Positions 31,228 to 45,827 are shown, counted from the stretch's first letter. The stretch is DNA of 60,000 bases from Antedon mediterranea (GCF_964355755.1 NC_092674.1:11601001-11661000); one strand, 5' to 3'. Notes: generated by a model not told the origin, from the sequence alone. Numbers and translations: made by a program.

Positions 31228-34200
31228 TAAGAAGTTCAAGATGGGGCGTGGGGTGGGCAATAACCGTCAAACATACTTTTGTAGGTCAACATTATTAACA
31301 AACTTTCCACGATTGAATAGCTATCATTTAATTTTTTTGTCGTAATTCCGGTAGTTGGTATTTAATTAAACAATACTAGGTATACGGTACCTATGTTACT
31401 GAGGAAATCATGTAAATGCAATTAAAAATACCGCTACACAATGTTATCATGAGCATGACATCAATAATTTCCGATTTGGTGTTACTCCTTGTGAATGGCA
31501 TTCAGCAACAAAGGAGTAACCATAAATTAAACGAAACGATATATTTTACATTACACACTTGCTTAATTTTACGGGTGATGTAGGCCTCCTACCACCCGTA
31601 CCGCAAATTAATTTCTGTAACTTACATTCAACGTTCAACCACCACTACGTAATATCTTAATCCCGTAGGAGGAAAAAAACACATGAAAGGACATTGATTA
31701 ACTTGTAGTACTGGGTTGTCTTTTATTTTAATGAAAAATTTACATCATCATTTCCGTTAACCTGGGTCTAATAATGGTTCCTCTAGCCTAATTTTCTTTC
31801 TTTCTGTTTAATTTAGGATATTTTATAGATCATTTTTTATGTGTAGGGCTAAAGCGCGTAGAAACATGGTATTAAGCGCTATATAAAACTACAGATATTA
31901 GGCGTCAACAGATTGGATATCATTTATTTTAACGTGAACTTAACATACTATCTTAAGACACAGTTAACGCGATGGATCGAAATGAAAATAATTCAATTTT
32001 ATTTGGGAACTGCAATTCCATATCAAGAGAAACAAGCGACAATACAACAAAATAATACAAATAAACACTTGCATAAAGAGATTCGATAATGAACCATTAA
32101 CGTTTTATTAAATCAATTCATTAAAAAATGTATACAATATTGACTGTTAATTACGGTATTTAAATTAAACTCTGAAATACAACTATTACTGACCGTATTC
32201 AATTCTACAAATTAATGTAACTATACTTTATTAATTCCTATGTTTGGATGGCACAAAATGAATTATATAAATCCTCTAAATAAAAAAAAAGTCACAACTC
32301 TTACAAGATCTTTGTATTGATCTCCTTTCATTCACACGTGTTAATTTGACAGTATCAATGTAATATACTTATTGTGAAGAATTGCGATAAGATAAAAAGT
32401 GAAAAAATACATGAATTAATATATTCCACAATCACAACAACATAATAAATATGAACCCGACTGTCAATTGATTTTTTTATTGATATATTATTTATGTGGT
32501 TATTAATTAGGCCTATATTGGTTTGTAAAGATTTAACCTAAATGTATACAGTACATGGTATTCGGTAACAGATTATGGTTAGGCCTAATCATAAAATGTA
32601 AAATTAAATCCTCAACTAATGAATTATCATAAAAGCGGCAAGTCTTTCATTAACCAGATAAACATTGATAAAATACAATAGGGTTACACAGAATATGAAT
32701 GGCTCCAAGCTAAGAACGGGAAGGGGTTGAATTAGCAGCTACTAAGAAGGCTTAATTAGGTGTCAAGTAGGATGGTTTAGGTATAGAATGTTTACCAATT
32801 AGGACTGTTCCATATATCGGTGTATTGACCACATCTTATAAATACATAATCACATGATGATTTAAATATTATATAGGCCTAAGTACGATCTATTGTTTTA
32901 ACGTGATATAATATTTACACTTAAAATAAGATGACTATAAAATAATGCATTTGGCACCAAGACACACTGAAATGCAAACATATAAAACTAAGTATTAAGT
33001 CATTAGCAACAAAAAGCATTTTCTTTCAGATTTTCCAAACATCAATCTATTTTTGTAACGTTGATTCTTTCCACCAATCAATCGCTTGTACCGTTCCAAA
33101 ATCTCAATAGAGTTACAACAAACACCATGCGCCAATAAGCATTCAATCGGGACGTATAACAATAACAGTATTTTTCCAAAGGTAAAATCGCAATGCATCA
33201 TTATGTATACCCAGTGTTTGGCTTTTCGATCCGACAATTGTTTGTCAACCGTTAGATAAAAAATATGCCGAAAAAGAAAAGTCTACATTTTCCGCAGGAT
33301 TGAGTTTTGTATTGACGGGCATGTTATTTCAAATTCGCATGGATGAATCTTTCTGTTTTATGTAACGCAAGTCGATTTAAGAAAATTCAATTTTTACACA
33401 CGCTACGATATACTAAATTGGTGTAAATAGTATATAAACAGTATCGTATATTGAACATTCTTTGTAGGTCTATTCTTTGTAGGAAAATCGCAGTTACAAA
33501 CCGAATTGAATAGATTTTTACAATGTATAAAAAATGTAAAGTAGACTTATATGATAACATATTAAAAATGACAAACGAATCGATATGCTTTTGTCAAGAG
33601 CCAAAAAAAACACCCAAAACAATATAACACATTTAAATTATAATTAAAAATATACAAAAGACTTCAATAAAAGGTAAAGGTATATTCATAAAACATGCCA
33701 CATTATCAATAGGCCTACTCAATACACCTAGAACCTACGCGATAGAACAATATGCTTTTAATTAATAAAACAAAATTATTACTATAAAATAGAATAGTTT
33801 ATATTCCGTACTTAGGCCTATACCATAACATTGTGGTTTGATTATTGACATTCTCACATGGGCTTTTGCGCAGTTTGAGCATGGAAGTAGCTCTATGATT
33901 GGAGTGAAGAACAAAGAGTGACGTAATATTAAACAAAACCCTTGGAGTATCACACTAGTGTGTTATCAAAGGCCTGGCATACCATTCATTGTACACAGAA
34001 TAAATATATTTCCTATTTTGTATACATATTTAATATCAATCAATATACAATATATTCCTCGGTTGCGTGATACAGTTTTCATATACAATTAAGGAATTAT
34101 TTTAAATGTTAGTTAAGGTTACATCACTTAAGTGAAACTGGATTTGTGAATTTGCCTTGATAAGCTACGGTACCATATACAGCTTTTGCCGAGATACACA

Positions 34201-35496
34201 GGAATCTGATAACTCGTGTGAACAAAAAGCACATTGGATATTGAATCGTTACAGACAACAAATGAACGAAGGGAAGACCGCTTTTACTGTGAAACAAAAG
34301 ATAAAACTAGACCGTTAGAGTTTTACTTTGCGTTGTATTAATAATTGATGTTGAGTTCACTTTGGAATCAGGAAAACAACAGGAAGAAATAAAAGATAGA
34401 GACGAGTGTTTGCTGTCGCTCGTGTGTCAGTTTCTTCGTAAAGGCCTATAAACAATACAATGATACACATTATTATTTGTGTTTTCAAAAAACATTATCT
34501 ACAATTTCTTTGCATTTCTCCTTCTTTAGGTAGGTTGTTTTCTTTAGTTTATAATTTAGTCACTTTTTATTTTGTTTTGGTTTATAATATTAGGAAAAGT
34601 TATTCTTAAAGTTATTATCGTTATTATATTTGATGATAAGCACATTATAAAATAATATACACACAACGAATTGTTATTTTATAATTATATAAATGCGATG
34701 GGAGCAAACGCAAATATTTAGTTATATATGTACATTTAAACAGTCGACTGTTCACCGATTTCGAGTAGTTTAGGCCTTTTTAGATTTCTTCAATATCATA
34801 TTCGGGAAACACAGCATCGTTATATTATATTTGTTTCACGTGTATCGCATCATAGATCATAACCCATAATCTTCCGTGATACAGGCATCACATGTGAAAG
34901 AAATGAGGTGCTGTATTACCAAATATTCCTATGATACTTGAAAGTATGTGGATATACATCACTGGGAATCGTGTAAATTACTGGCCTGCAAAGACAAATA
35001 TTTACGGCACGAATAAAAACAGACATATGGCCTCTTTACGTTTTTAAAACTACCGTAATTATTAGACTAAGCAATACGTTATAGTCCATGGTGAGTTTGA
35101 TATAATGAAGCCTATTATGCATAATTATCCTATTACAATTGATGTAGGCCTACAGAAGACTTGAATAATAGGACATTAGTGCAGATTTAATTTATTATAG
35201 AAAAATACCAGTTACTGAGATAGGACTATAATTCTATAATTGTCTGAATTTGTTTCATGAACTGGTGGCAAAACTACAAAAAACAAATAATTGTTATTGT
35301 AAGTAATAATGTACGGTAACGGTAAAGTTTGTGTTACGGTACTTAGCGTGAGCCGGAGTATGTAAATATAATACTGCGGCCATAATTATAAGTAAAGTTA
35401 TTGTTGTTCATTAATTACAACTCGGTAATAATGTAGTTTAGCTTTCTTTCTAAATAACTTTTTTTGTTGTTAAATTACTTTTATTTCACTTTATTT

Positions 35497-35560
35497 TAAA
35501 CACTCGAAAGCGTGCCACTGATTCAAAAGTGTAGATTCCAAATAAATTAAAATTGTTATT
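35497..35560 (+). repeat. LINE/SINE-like 3' tail
   Basis: GCGTGCCACTGATTCAAAAGTG, then GATTCCAAATAAATTAAAAT; third copy of the tail family, 440 bp upstream of the Zic start codon. Confidence 0.5.
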
Positions 35561-35719
35561 ACAAACATATTTCAGAGTTTTCTCTTTGAGGTTTAATAAT
35601 TTCATTTAGTTGGTTTAATTTATAGTATTATGTGTATACTCTTTTGTTTTAATAAAATAGTCGAACGAATACAACCGTTTCACAACTGAACGTTCTGATA
35701 ATCCAGTAAAGTGTTGAAG

Positions 35720-35994
35720 TGCCTATTTCACGCATGCGTGAGCATTATTGGTCTGTTTCATTGGACGTTCAGTAACTTGTCACTCACAAAAGGATCAGCC
35801 AATCACGCGGAAGCTTAATTACCTTTAATTCAATCGTATACTAATACAAGTAATAAGTATTCTGGCTGAGTTGTATTTTAAGTGTCACTTGGAGCGGTTC
35901 GCTCCAGAAGTATATTTTTGACCAGTAACAAGTTTAGTCCAGTATACTACGGTACAATTTGCAATCGAAAAAATTGAAGAAAACTGTTTAGAAA
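35720..35994 (+). promoter_or_regulatory. Zic upstream region with CCAAT boxes and an NRF1-like palindrome
   Basis: CACGCATGCGTG at 35729-35740, inverted CCAAT at 35747-35751 and 35760-35764, and GCCAATCACG at 35798-35807. TATTTTAAG at 35874 could serve as a TATA-like element. GGAGCGGTTCGCTCC at about 35890-35904 is a short hairpin. This density of promoter motifs is not seen elsewhere in the window. The start site is an inference. Confidence 0.45.
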
Positions 35995-37072
35995 ATGACC
36001 ACCGAGGCGTTGCAGACCCCTTACATGGATCATTCTCTTGGGAAGTGCAACCTTAGATATGCAGTAGACGTAGGCCAGAATTTTAATGTTTCTGGGTTTG
36101 GTATAACCCATCCACACCACCCAACGGCAGATACCGGCGGTGATAGTATCACATTGAATCCTTACAGCATGGAAGGTTCACATCTCGGTGCTCTGAAACT
36201 TAGCCCAACGCATATGACGGAACATACGAATGTTTCGCAACCAAACTACAGCAGTCAACAAGTCAACGGCTACGTATCGCATCCTCACCCCCATCCACAT
36301 CATGGAGTTAGTGGTTATGCTCCACAGCCCTTCGCCACAGGACGTGATTTCCTATTGAGAAGGGACCCACTCTCAGGTCCAATGTCGCGTGGCGGACTAC
36401 CAACACACGATGGAATGACAACAAATTCAGCAATGTTTCCAACTAGTACCTCTTATCATGGACCACATACAGACGCTGGCTCGACAGCCCATGTTATATT
36501 TCCTGGTTTGCACGAGCAGGCCCCAACTGGTCATCATATGAATGGACAAATGCGGTTAGGTATTCCCGGGGATATCCACCCCAGACATGACCAGTATAAT
36601 CCAATGCAGGCCACAAGGAATGATTATCTCACGTCTTCCATGACATCACAGCTTCATAATACGCACATGAACCACATGAATGCAAACATGAACAATTACA
36701 TGAATATGGGAGCACATGGACCTGGTGCATTCTTCCGATACATGCGTCAACCAATAAAACAAGAACTTAGTTGCTTATGGATTGATCAAGACCAGCCCGA
36801 ACCTAGGAAACCGTGCAACAAATGTTTTACAACAATGCATGAAATTGTAACACACATAACTATTGAACATGTTGGCGGACCTGAACAAGCCAACCATACA
36901 TGCTTCTGGCAAAACTGTCCTAGAGAACAAAAACCATTCAAAGCAAAATACAAGCTTGTGAATCACATTCGAGTACACACCGGCGAAAAACCCTTTCCTT
37001 GCCCGTTCCCAGGATGCGGAAAAGTTTTTGCAAGATCAGAAAATCTGAAAATTCACAAGAGGACACATACAG
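35995..37072 (+). CDS. Zic: Zic exon 1: N-terminus and fingers 1-3
   Basis: Ends ACAG|GTATGT. It encodes 359 residues and the first base of Gly360. The N-terminal part is rich in His, Met, Ser, Thr and Pro, with an HPHPHPHH run. Read through, the frame stops three codons after the donor. Confidence 0.97.
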
Positions 37073-40000
37073 GTATGTGAAGTTTGCTAAATATTTTTTC
37101 TAATTTCTCATATTATTCCTAAATTGAGGCAATTTGTTGCAAGACTTAATAAGTATTATATACTATAAGTAATGCGTTATTGTAATGGTAAATGTTAATT
37201 TTCAACAACTGCTTTAAAATGTGTCACAATGATGTCTCTGAAATCACAACAAAGATTAATTTCTCATTTCTCCAAAATATTTCTTTTTAATTTCAAGTTT
37301 AATAAAGTAATCAAAAGTCAGTTATTCTAGATAGTTCAATAAAATATTTTGTTCCGCAAAGTTAAACAGTTTATTTATGTTTACTGGCTTAGTTACTAGG
37401 CCTCCAGGACAAGAGAGTTTAATTTCAAAAGCTAACGGAAAACTGACATAGCTTTTTCTTTGGATGAGAGATATCTGAGAAATTTTAGCTCTTGGTCCCT
37501 CCTAAAACGTCATTCCAGCGAAGTTGCCCTTCAATATTATATTTCAATATGGCTTTCGAATCAAGCCAAAATGTTAAAACTTTCCTACAGTTCTTCAGTG
37601 CGCCAATAAGTTTGTTTCTTATCTCTGATTTATGGGCGCTCTAAAACGACAAATATCTCTTTTATAAATAATATAAAATATTACATTACAATTAAATTGT
37701 AACCGTGCTTAATTACTTTAGTTAATTATTATTAATATTATTATTATTACTCACTGTTAAATAATATTGTATACCAAGATAATCAGTGCATTTACATTAC
37801 ATTAGGCCTACATTGTTATAATGCAATATTTCAGAGATCTTACAGAGAAAAGTTTATTGTCGCAAGACTCTTTGAAAAACAAAATATCACAAACCAAGTT
37901 TTTGTTACAGATATAAACGCTACAATTTGTATTGATATTAAATTAATTATGTAAGATGTATAATTATTATCTATTGGCACTCGAGGAAGTTCACATGGTT
38001 TATTGTTGGATAGGCCCATTCAACTAATTACATACGACGAGGCTATGGTGCTAATAAATTACAAGTCAAGACGATTTAATGGGTGTTTTACGCGAAAAAC
38101 TTAACACCTATACTTCCCAACAAATCAACTTTAATTGACAATTAGGTGAAACACATTATGTTTAATCTCAATTAGAGTGGCTACCACAATTGAAACATTA
38201 GTATTAATTTTTCTTCTTGAAAATTAACAAAACATAACAGCAATGTATATGTATTATGTAACGAAAAAGTCAAGGAAACCGAATTGCGTACCCGGCACCT
38301 TCCAACTACTTACGTAATCGCTAAAGAATGTTAAATTGATGAATAATAATATTATTTAAAAAATATTTCATTCACTTGTACCTCAATTATTAAATGTTAA
38401 TGTTAAACTAAGGTAACCTTAACAAATAGGCCTTCTTATTATAGCAAATAACGTTTATCTTCGTTTCAGTATGCTATGTTTTGTCACATAACTCCCAAGC
38501 AATTTTGATTGATGAAAAATGTGTGTATGTTTTTTTTCTTAATTAGGCAGTTCGCCTGTAGGTTTCATTGCGTAATCCCGCCATCCGTAACAGGGATTAA
38601 ATACTCTCTAAACTAATCTGTGTCTTTCACCAAGGAATTAAAACTTTTAAAATAAAGTTTGCAATGAAATAAACAGGACGAGTAGTAATAAACATCATAC
38701 AGTTCCTATAGGCACACCGCACCGAGACTCCGTATACATTTGTATAGTTTATCATGGGTGTTTAGATTTTAGTTCCTAGTGAAGTTCATTGTAAAATATA
38801 ATAAACGAATCATATCCTATTTTAATCCTTTTTTTAAACCACCTACCCCCCTCTCCCCACTTTAACACCCCGATACAGTATACTAGAAAAGTATATGATT
38901 TGTAAACACAGAAACATATAATTATTTCTGAGTGAAAGATTTATTACCGGATAAAGAAACAGTGACCAGGAAAATCCATGATTCCAATAATAAAATAATA
39001 GGCCTACCCTTAATATTTAAAAAAAAGTATACAGATTTGAACACAAATAAAATTTAAGTTGATTAGGCCTAATAATTTAAAGAAATATCATCCAATATCC
39101 TGTCGGTTGGCGGCGTATTTGTTTTGTTTTATACCATGATAATTGGATTTCATTAGATTAGTGACGTCATCATGACAGCATTGTGTATTATTATCACATC
39201 AAGTGCTTTTTTGTATATTTACCTCTTGTGATTATTATTCATCCACAATTAAATACTAAAGTCAGTCTGTTAACCAAACATACAAAGGTACACACACAAT
39301 AGCATCAAGGGCATGTTTCATTAGAAATATCAAGTAATATACGTGGTCAACGATTCTACTTATACGATACTTCGATCATCAACTTTTTATAGTTGATTAA
39401 TAAATAGAGTAAAAGTATTAATTAACTGTAATAATATTGTACTGATAAAAAAGTGTTTTATCCAAATAGTTTACAGTATGTATAGCATGCCTCTATTATA
39501 CAGTACACTTACAACTGCAGAAATAAGTCAATCTTTCAACACTCCATTGTTAGTTATTCGGATATTATTGTAGGACTTAAGCCTACATGTATCCTATTTC
39601 TATAGTGATTTACACCTTCGAAGTGATGATAGGCGTGCATGCCTTGTTATTTAGTACGCGTCGTTGATTTTACTGTGGGCCTAGCTATGGCTGTAGGAAT
39701 GGGCCACTTTTGGCAGGCCTTACAAACGGGTGACAATCACTCAATTAGAATTAAGAGATCATAAGTTTTGTTGTATTCTGTCACAGATGTATTGTGAAAT
39801 GTGAAGTACTTCCACAGATGGAATAACTAATCTGTTTCTTTACCCTTCACAAGTTTATTGAAGTAAAACAAGGACCAACATGATTGACGTTTACAATAAA
39901 TTTGATTATCTTTAATATATTATCAAATTTGAATAATTAACTTAATAATTTACTAATAATAACTGGTAAATAATATCTGTATGATATCTGAATAATATAT

Positions 40001-43000
40001 TATTATTGTGCAAACTTATAATTATAGAATATAAATATTTTGTATTGAGAAAAATAACCTCATAAAGTATATAATAAGTGGGCTATATGCCAATCTAAAA
40101 AATACTTCAACAAATTATAACATGGATGAAGTAAATAACACTATGTAGTAAATATAGGCCTAATACATAATACACTCTCTAAATTATAATTAAGAAGTAG
40201 GGCCTAGATCAAAAAGATTATTAAAATTACTTAAATATGTACTGACTGATAAATGACTTCATAAATAAAATTAGGCCTAAACATAAATAATTGTAATAAT
40301 CAATAAAATATACCAATGAACACAATTTAATTATTATTTTAACGTTTCCAATCCATCTAATTACCAATGAACTTCGTATTGACAAAACTTCAATCCATCA
40401 ATCTTACTAACTTTCAATGGGCATGTCAAGCAACTTCCACTTTATCTTTTGACTCGTCTATGTAACGTGACAAGATAATCCAGTAAAACAATGGTAGATT
40501 AAAAAACAAAACGTTACGAGAAGTTCGTTACATCTGATTATTCTGACGAGTTCATTAATTAAATGTTAAAGTTATGTTAACGCCTCCGTGTGAGCGACAG
40601 GTTCCATGGCTTAACTGACTACGTATGTAGTGTTAACAACACAATTGAATTAAATACAGTTGGTTTAATCAGGGAGAAATAACCATGGTTTAATTATGAA
40701 CCTTGTTCTTTATAAAGTTTAGGTTGCTATGGCTAAGAATAAATCTCAGTTCCTTTTCGAAAATAGAAAAACAAAATAATTAATCAAGAGACAAACATGT
40801 TAAAATGAACGCAAAATAACCCAATAAGAATTATAACTGTATGTGATAATTTAGTATTTATCGGAAGCTCTCTAAATTGGTAAAAATATAAATATTTTTT
40901 GTTGGTTGATATACTCGATGAACTTTCAATCATGCAATGTCATACAGTATACTATAGCCATGTCTAGTAACGTTTAGATTATAATTTTGCAACGAAGTTT
41001 GCAGGTTTTCTTTTTACCATAATTTATCAGTATTTTGGCCCTGTTATATGAACTTCGTTACTTAGCGGAAGTATACCAACTAATTGAGATATAGAAATTA
41101 TAGTTAAGACCGAGTATTAATTAGGTATAAGTTAAACCTATAGGCAAAATTGTAAGTAGGCCTATCGACTGCTAAACCGTCTTTATACCTTTAGACCCTC
41201 TGGCGTAGATTTTCTTTTAATAATTGAGATAATATTTGCCTCCTACTGTCTATGGGTTTCCCTAGCATTATTTCTACGCGTGAAAGCTTGTAGAGTAAGC
41301 GTGAGTCAGCCAGCTCTCATAGCCGTTCCCCGCTGGTTGTCAACTCGGTTTCAAGCATTGGGTAACGCATCAAATCGTCTGCTTAAAGTTTGTATGGCTT
41401 ACATGATCGTCTGCTCTCATGCAGAGCTTGTTTACCCGCCATGTTGCTAGATACAACTTTAAGTTGAATGTAGCTCAGTTGTTCGTCCAACAATATTGCT
41501 GATGTTACTTTGAGGCTGTGAATTCACACTCTTCCCATTGACATAAGAAATGTAATACTATAGGTATACTTTATTCATATTTGTTACACAGGCCTACCCT
41601 TTAACAGTTGATCACTATACATATTTTTAGATACAGACTGTCATAGAATTTCGAATAGGTGGGTGCCATCGTGGATTGAGAGTTCTGTCTTTATATTTCC
41701 GCACTTTAATATTTTTTTAAACAACTAAACACATACAAAAAAATTAAATATTTAATCATCAATATAATTTGTGCAATGTCATTTTAAAATAAATTATAAA
41801 TAATAAAGGACAGATACCATGTGGTGATTATGACATGTAATAATGATAAAAGTTCGTCGCGTTTAAATCTTTTACATTTGTAAGCAAAGCTACAGTAAGT
41901 TAGTTAATCCATCTAGACATTATTTGTCAACGTCAATCAATCACCCTTTTAGGCATGGGTTCCATGTAAAATTATTTTGTTTTCCCATCTTTCCTTCAGT
42001 AATATATGCGCTGAAGATAAGATTCATGAATAGCCTATAGTTATATATAGTTCGTTGAGAGTGAATTAATAATCACAACCATACTTTTTATAAAGACATT
42101 TATAGACCACGTTTACTGTGGCCGGACCGAACATTTGGAACATTCATTAAACATGAGTGAATGCAATCAGTTTAGAGACACGAAAACAATTCCTTCATGC
42201 AATGTTGTATAGTATTTATGTCATGTTATCCGCTAATTATAATTAATGTTATAAGTTGATGAAGCATTATTATCATTATTCAAAATTTCCAAAACGAATT
42301 ATAATTCCTTAGAAATTGACTTATTTAAGAATAATCAATGCAAATTGTATACAAAATACAGTAACAGTACAACCTTTAACCTTTAACCTCGTGGTGAAAT
42401 ACACTAATTGATTACCGCATCATCATTGCACCTACAACGATTAATCAATTCATTTACAAACTTTAGGGTAACGAAGCTTACTGATGAGGTGTACACACTC
42501 TGATTGACATGTGCTAAAAACCCGCTCATAACAAACTCTTTCACATTACAACATCTTTCATACAATCTTATTTTAAACATTTATTATAATTATTTGTAAC
42601 CCAGTTTGTAACATTAAAACCTATAGGCCTAAAGTAGGCCTATATTGCGTATAATTCTGTGAGAATTCTTAAAAATATTCGACTTATACAAATAAATTAT
42701 TTTTTTTCACATTGAATCACTATCCCAACAAGTTATACTATAAGACTCAATTTTGTTTACAAAAAACTTTATTTTACTTCAGGATTTGCATGTGTTTAAA
42801 AAATGAAAGTTATTTTTTTAACGTCTGAATGTTGAAGCATAGAATTACTCTCAATTTACTCTAATCCTCAATTAAGCTGGAGAAGTTTTTGACAACTTCT
42901 ACCAAAGAATGTTTTCAGACCATCTGTCACGTCACACATAGGTCTCAAGAGCTATAATTGATCCAACTTTAATATCCTGTAATTAATTATTGACATCAAT

Positions 43001-44663
43001 TTGATAATGCTGTTAGGAGAACATTCTCACAACCGGTGATAATGTAATAATGAATAATAATCATAAATCATAATTAAAACATGATTAAAGTGTAATAATT
43101 CGTTGCATTCCGTAGGCTACGTTTCCAGTATGTTATTCGTTACGGTATCTCAAAACCGGAAACAGCGAAATGCAGTCGTCGTCTAACTGCGCTGCCACAA
43201 CACCAGCGTATTTTGACTAAACATTACAGTAGGCCTAAGGTTAACCAAGGCCAACGTTTTTATCTAAAATTTAGAAGAAATATGCCCTGTCATTGCTAAG
43301 ATTCTCTTTCTGTAAGCAGACTTCTTAATTTCCTGACAGATAAATTCACAATTTAATTAAAAAAATTAAAATAAAATGTCTGTTTAGCTTGCCTGGAGTA
43401 TCTAACAACTTGACGATTAAGCCCCTTCTTAACAGTCATCGCAATCCCCCATCTCCGGTTTAAGTAGTCTGCAGATCTCAAAATTGTTTAATTACAAGTT
43501 TTATATAAATTGTAATAAGATGTATGTTTATTGATAGATGGTCATTATGTTCTATTGAGAATCGAGTAAAGCACGAGGACCTGAGGGATAGTGGCAGTAG
43601 ATTTACATTTCCTGCTGTTGATCCTTTTTTCCTCTACTATTTTTATAAACCTTTATTTTGATTGGTCTATGAGCATGCGTGAATTATTATTGCAGGTTAA
43701 CGAAAAGTTATAACATGAACACTTGTCGGACTGTAAAGCCGAATCATTCCACCCATGTTTTTGTATATATCTATAGGCCTAATAACAAAATTTGCCTACA
43801 GTGATTTTTTAAAAAACTTTATAACATTTTACTTAGAGCATGCACAATATTGTGTAGGCCTGTATCCCCACGAAGAAACTTTATTACAAAAAAATATAAC
43901 TAACTATGCAGATAGTGCATTGTAGGCCTAATTGTGCAATGGTTAAATACAACCTTCAATGTTAACAATAAAGATGAAACAGCTGTCGCGATTGCTTGAC
44001 AATAATATTTTGTATATAATATTACACATTAAGAATTGTTCCTATATAATATATTGTTTGTACTAAAATCTTAACACCAGGGTTGGGTCTAATAAATGTT
44101 ACCAGTTTTGTAATATAATAATTTCGTTATATTTTTTGTTCATGTTTGTTGTTTATAAAAAGTACATTCGTTTGACGTTTTCAATACAGTACGGTACTAA
44201 CGAATTCTTTACTTATTTTTCAGGTGAAAAACCGTTCAAGTGTGAGTTCGATGGCTGTGATCGCCGTTTTGCTAACTCGAGCGACCGCAAGAAACACAGT
44301 CATGTACACACCTCGGACAAACCTTACAACTGCAAAGTTCGTGGATGCGACAAAAGTTACACCCACCCTAGCTCATTACGAAAACATATGAAAGTACACA
44401 GCAAGTCTCCACCACCACCCGGACTGTTTGAAGATTCATCTCCAAAAGCTTCACCCAACGCGACGCAAACGGAGGACATCTCTATCACGACGGTATCGTC
44501 AAACCCGCCTAACATCAATGAATGGTACGTCTGTCAGACGACGGGTGGCATGCCTACACCACCCAGTAACGAACATTCTCCTGTTAACTCGAACTCTACA
44601 TCAATAACGACTGGATTACATAATAATAATAACAACTCAACGACGGTAACAAATTTGATATAG
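35995..44663 (+). CDS. Zic: Zic family zinc finger transcription factor, two exons
   Basis: CDS is join(35995..37072, 44224..44663): 505 residues plus TAG. The intron splits the Gly codon of HTG|EKPF between fingers 3 and 4. Seen: a ZOC-like motif at 114-123 ([10 protein letters not shown]); finger 1 with C260, C277, H287, H292 and long spacing; finger 2 with C303, C308, H324, H328; fingers 3-5 with Cys pairs at 336/341, 366/371 and 396/401 and His pairs 354/358, 384/388 and 414/418. C-x-W in fingers 1 and 2 (C260/W262, C303/W305) is the tandem CWCH2 signature of Zic and Gli. The C-terminal part has NINEWYV, as in vertebrate Zic tails, then an Asn-rich end. Known of the family: nuclear DNA-binding regulators of neural and mesodermal patterning. 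The start is chosen because an in-frame TAG lies two codons upstream. Confidence 0.97.
37073..44223 (+). other. Zic: Zic intron, 7.15 kb
   Basis: GT at 37073 and a pyrimidine-rich acceptor ending TTATTTTTCAG at 44223. AT-rich, without coding sequence. A GC-richer patch at about 41270-41540 stands out and could be a conserved enhancer or an old repeat. The position between fingers 3 and 4 agrees with the conserved intron of bilaterian Zic genes. Confidence 0.85.
44224..44663 (+). CDS. Zic: Zic exon 2: fingers 4-5 and C-terminus
   Basis: Begins with the remaining two bases of Gly360, then EKPFKCEF. Fingers 4 and 5 are followed by SKSPPPPG, a NINEWYV motif and a tail of Asn repeats ending TNLI. 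The open frame extends into the intron upstream (44136), but that part is not coding. Confidence 0.97.
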
Positions 44664-44899
44664 AAAACTGTTTACAAGAAAAAAGATCAGAGCTGCAATT
44701 CTTGTATACATAACTAAAGTTTTGAAACTAATGATTTCTTAATGTTTTTACCATATTTAAAGAAACTATTGTACTTTTAAATATCAGGCTACTTATTTTT
44801 TTTTACAAATCTAATTGATTTTCCAGTCCAGTACATTGTTATTGCATAAAAACTACTATTTATATCTATTTTTTTCTAAGGTACAGACAACATATTTTA

Positions 44900-44905
44900 A
44901 ATAAA
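44900..44905 (+). terminator. Possible Zic polyadenylation signal
   Basis: AATAAA 237 bp after the Zic stop codon, followed by TATATCC and a T-rich stretch. Other signals further downstream are possible. Confidence 0.45.
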
Positions 44906-45379
44906 ATTATATCCTAATTTTTATTGATCAGATTTTTTTTTTCATTTTGAAAAACACGAATCATTTTGTTTAATTAGGCCTATATTTCTGTATTAATAAT
45001 GAATACGAATGTTTTCAATCGTCTTAGCATTCATAGACAACATTATTATTAAAATATAACTATAGTGATGTCTGAGAGCAGCAGATTGAACATCGTATCA
45101 AATTATTGTGGCAAATCATTTGGGATGATGACACAAAGTGGTTAATAGTTTAAACTTAAGGACCATCTAAAAGTTACTACTGCAGTTACAGTGTAGTCAG
45201 AGCACTTTGTTTACTCTTTATTCTCGTAATATATTTATTTATCAACCTGTTTACTGCTTCAACGTCTACTGCAGTTACTGCAGTAAATACGGTATCATAT
45301 ATGTTTTAATATCCTAATCTAACATAGACAACTATTTTTGATGATAATGAGTAGGTTTATGCCACTTATTTGATATAAA

Positions 45380-45492
45380 GGCCAATTAACACAGACGAGA
45401 GGTAAACGGAAAACCGTATAGGCCTATGTACCGTTATATCTCTCCCGAACGGAAACTGCCTGTCCGCTAAGCCTGCGCGTTGTGTAAATGGT
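45380..45492. mobile_element. Possible short foldback element
   Basis: Starts GGCCAATTAACACAGACGAG and ends CGTTGTGTAAATGGTC. The imperfect inverted ends (GGCCAATTAACACA and GACCATTTACACA) resemble the ends of the 20501 element. It is GC-richer than its flanks. Confidence 0.3.
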
Positions 45493-45827
45493 CATAGATC
45501 CTATAAGTTTATTACAGTTACCGCTCGTCTTTGTAAATTAGACTTAAACTTAATTAAAAATTTTTATTTATATTATTTACAATTGTCTAAGTTGTGTATT
45601 CCAATAACTACAACTAGTTCTAACAACTTGTTTTTTCCTTTGTCAAAGAATGACATTGATATACTAAACAACATGCCAATTACATATGATAATAAATGAA
45701 AATTTGCGGGCTACGATATGTTTTTGCGTTAATTTTCAAACCATATCCCATTTCATTAACGATACTCTATAAACAATGGTGAAATTGAACCGGGCGGTTA
45801 GAAAATCATGTGCGTTAACAACGTCAC

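Larger units (their letters stand above)
16669..35994. other. Long AT-rich intergenic region with mobile-element remnants
   Basis: About 19 kb between the start of the 181-residue gene and Zic. I find no supportable coding gene. It holds a tRNA pseudogene, several MITEs, a microsatellite, a poly-G tract, a 183-bp tandem duplication, LINE-like tails and one GC-rich island at 23.2 kb, each listed separately. The rest is AT-rich sequence in which I see no structure. Confidence 0.6.

Noticed and set aside
36775-36978. Minus-strand frame inside Zic exon 1
   Set aside because: Shadow of the zinc finger coding sequence, which is clearly on the plus strand.
44136-44223. N-terminal extension of the Zic exon 2 open frame
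   Set aside because: It is intron sequence ending in a pyrimidine-rich CAG; splicing restores HTGEKPF exactly.
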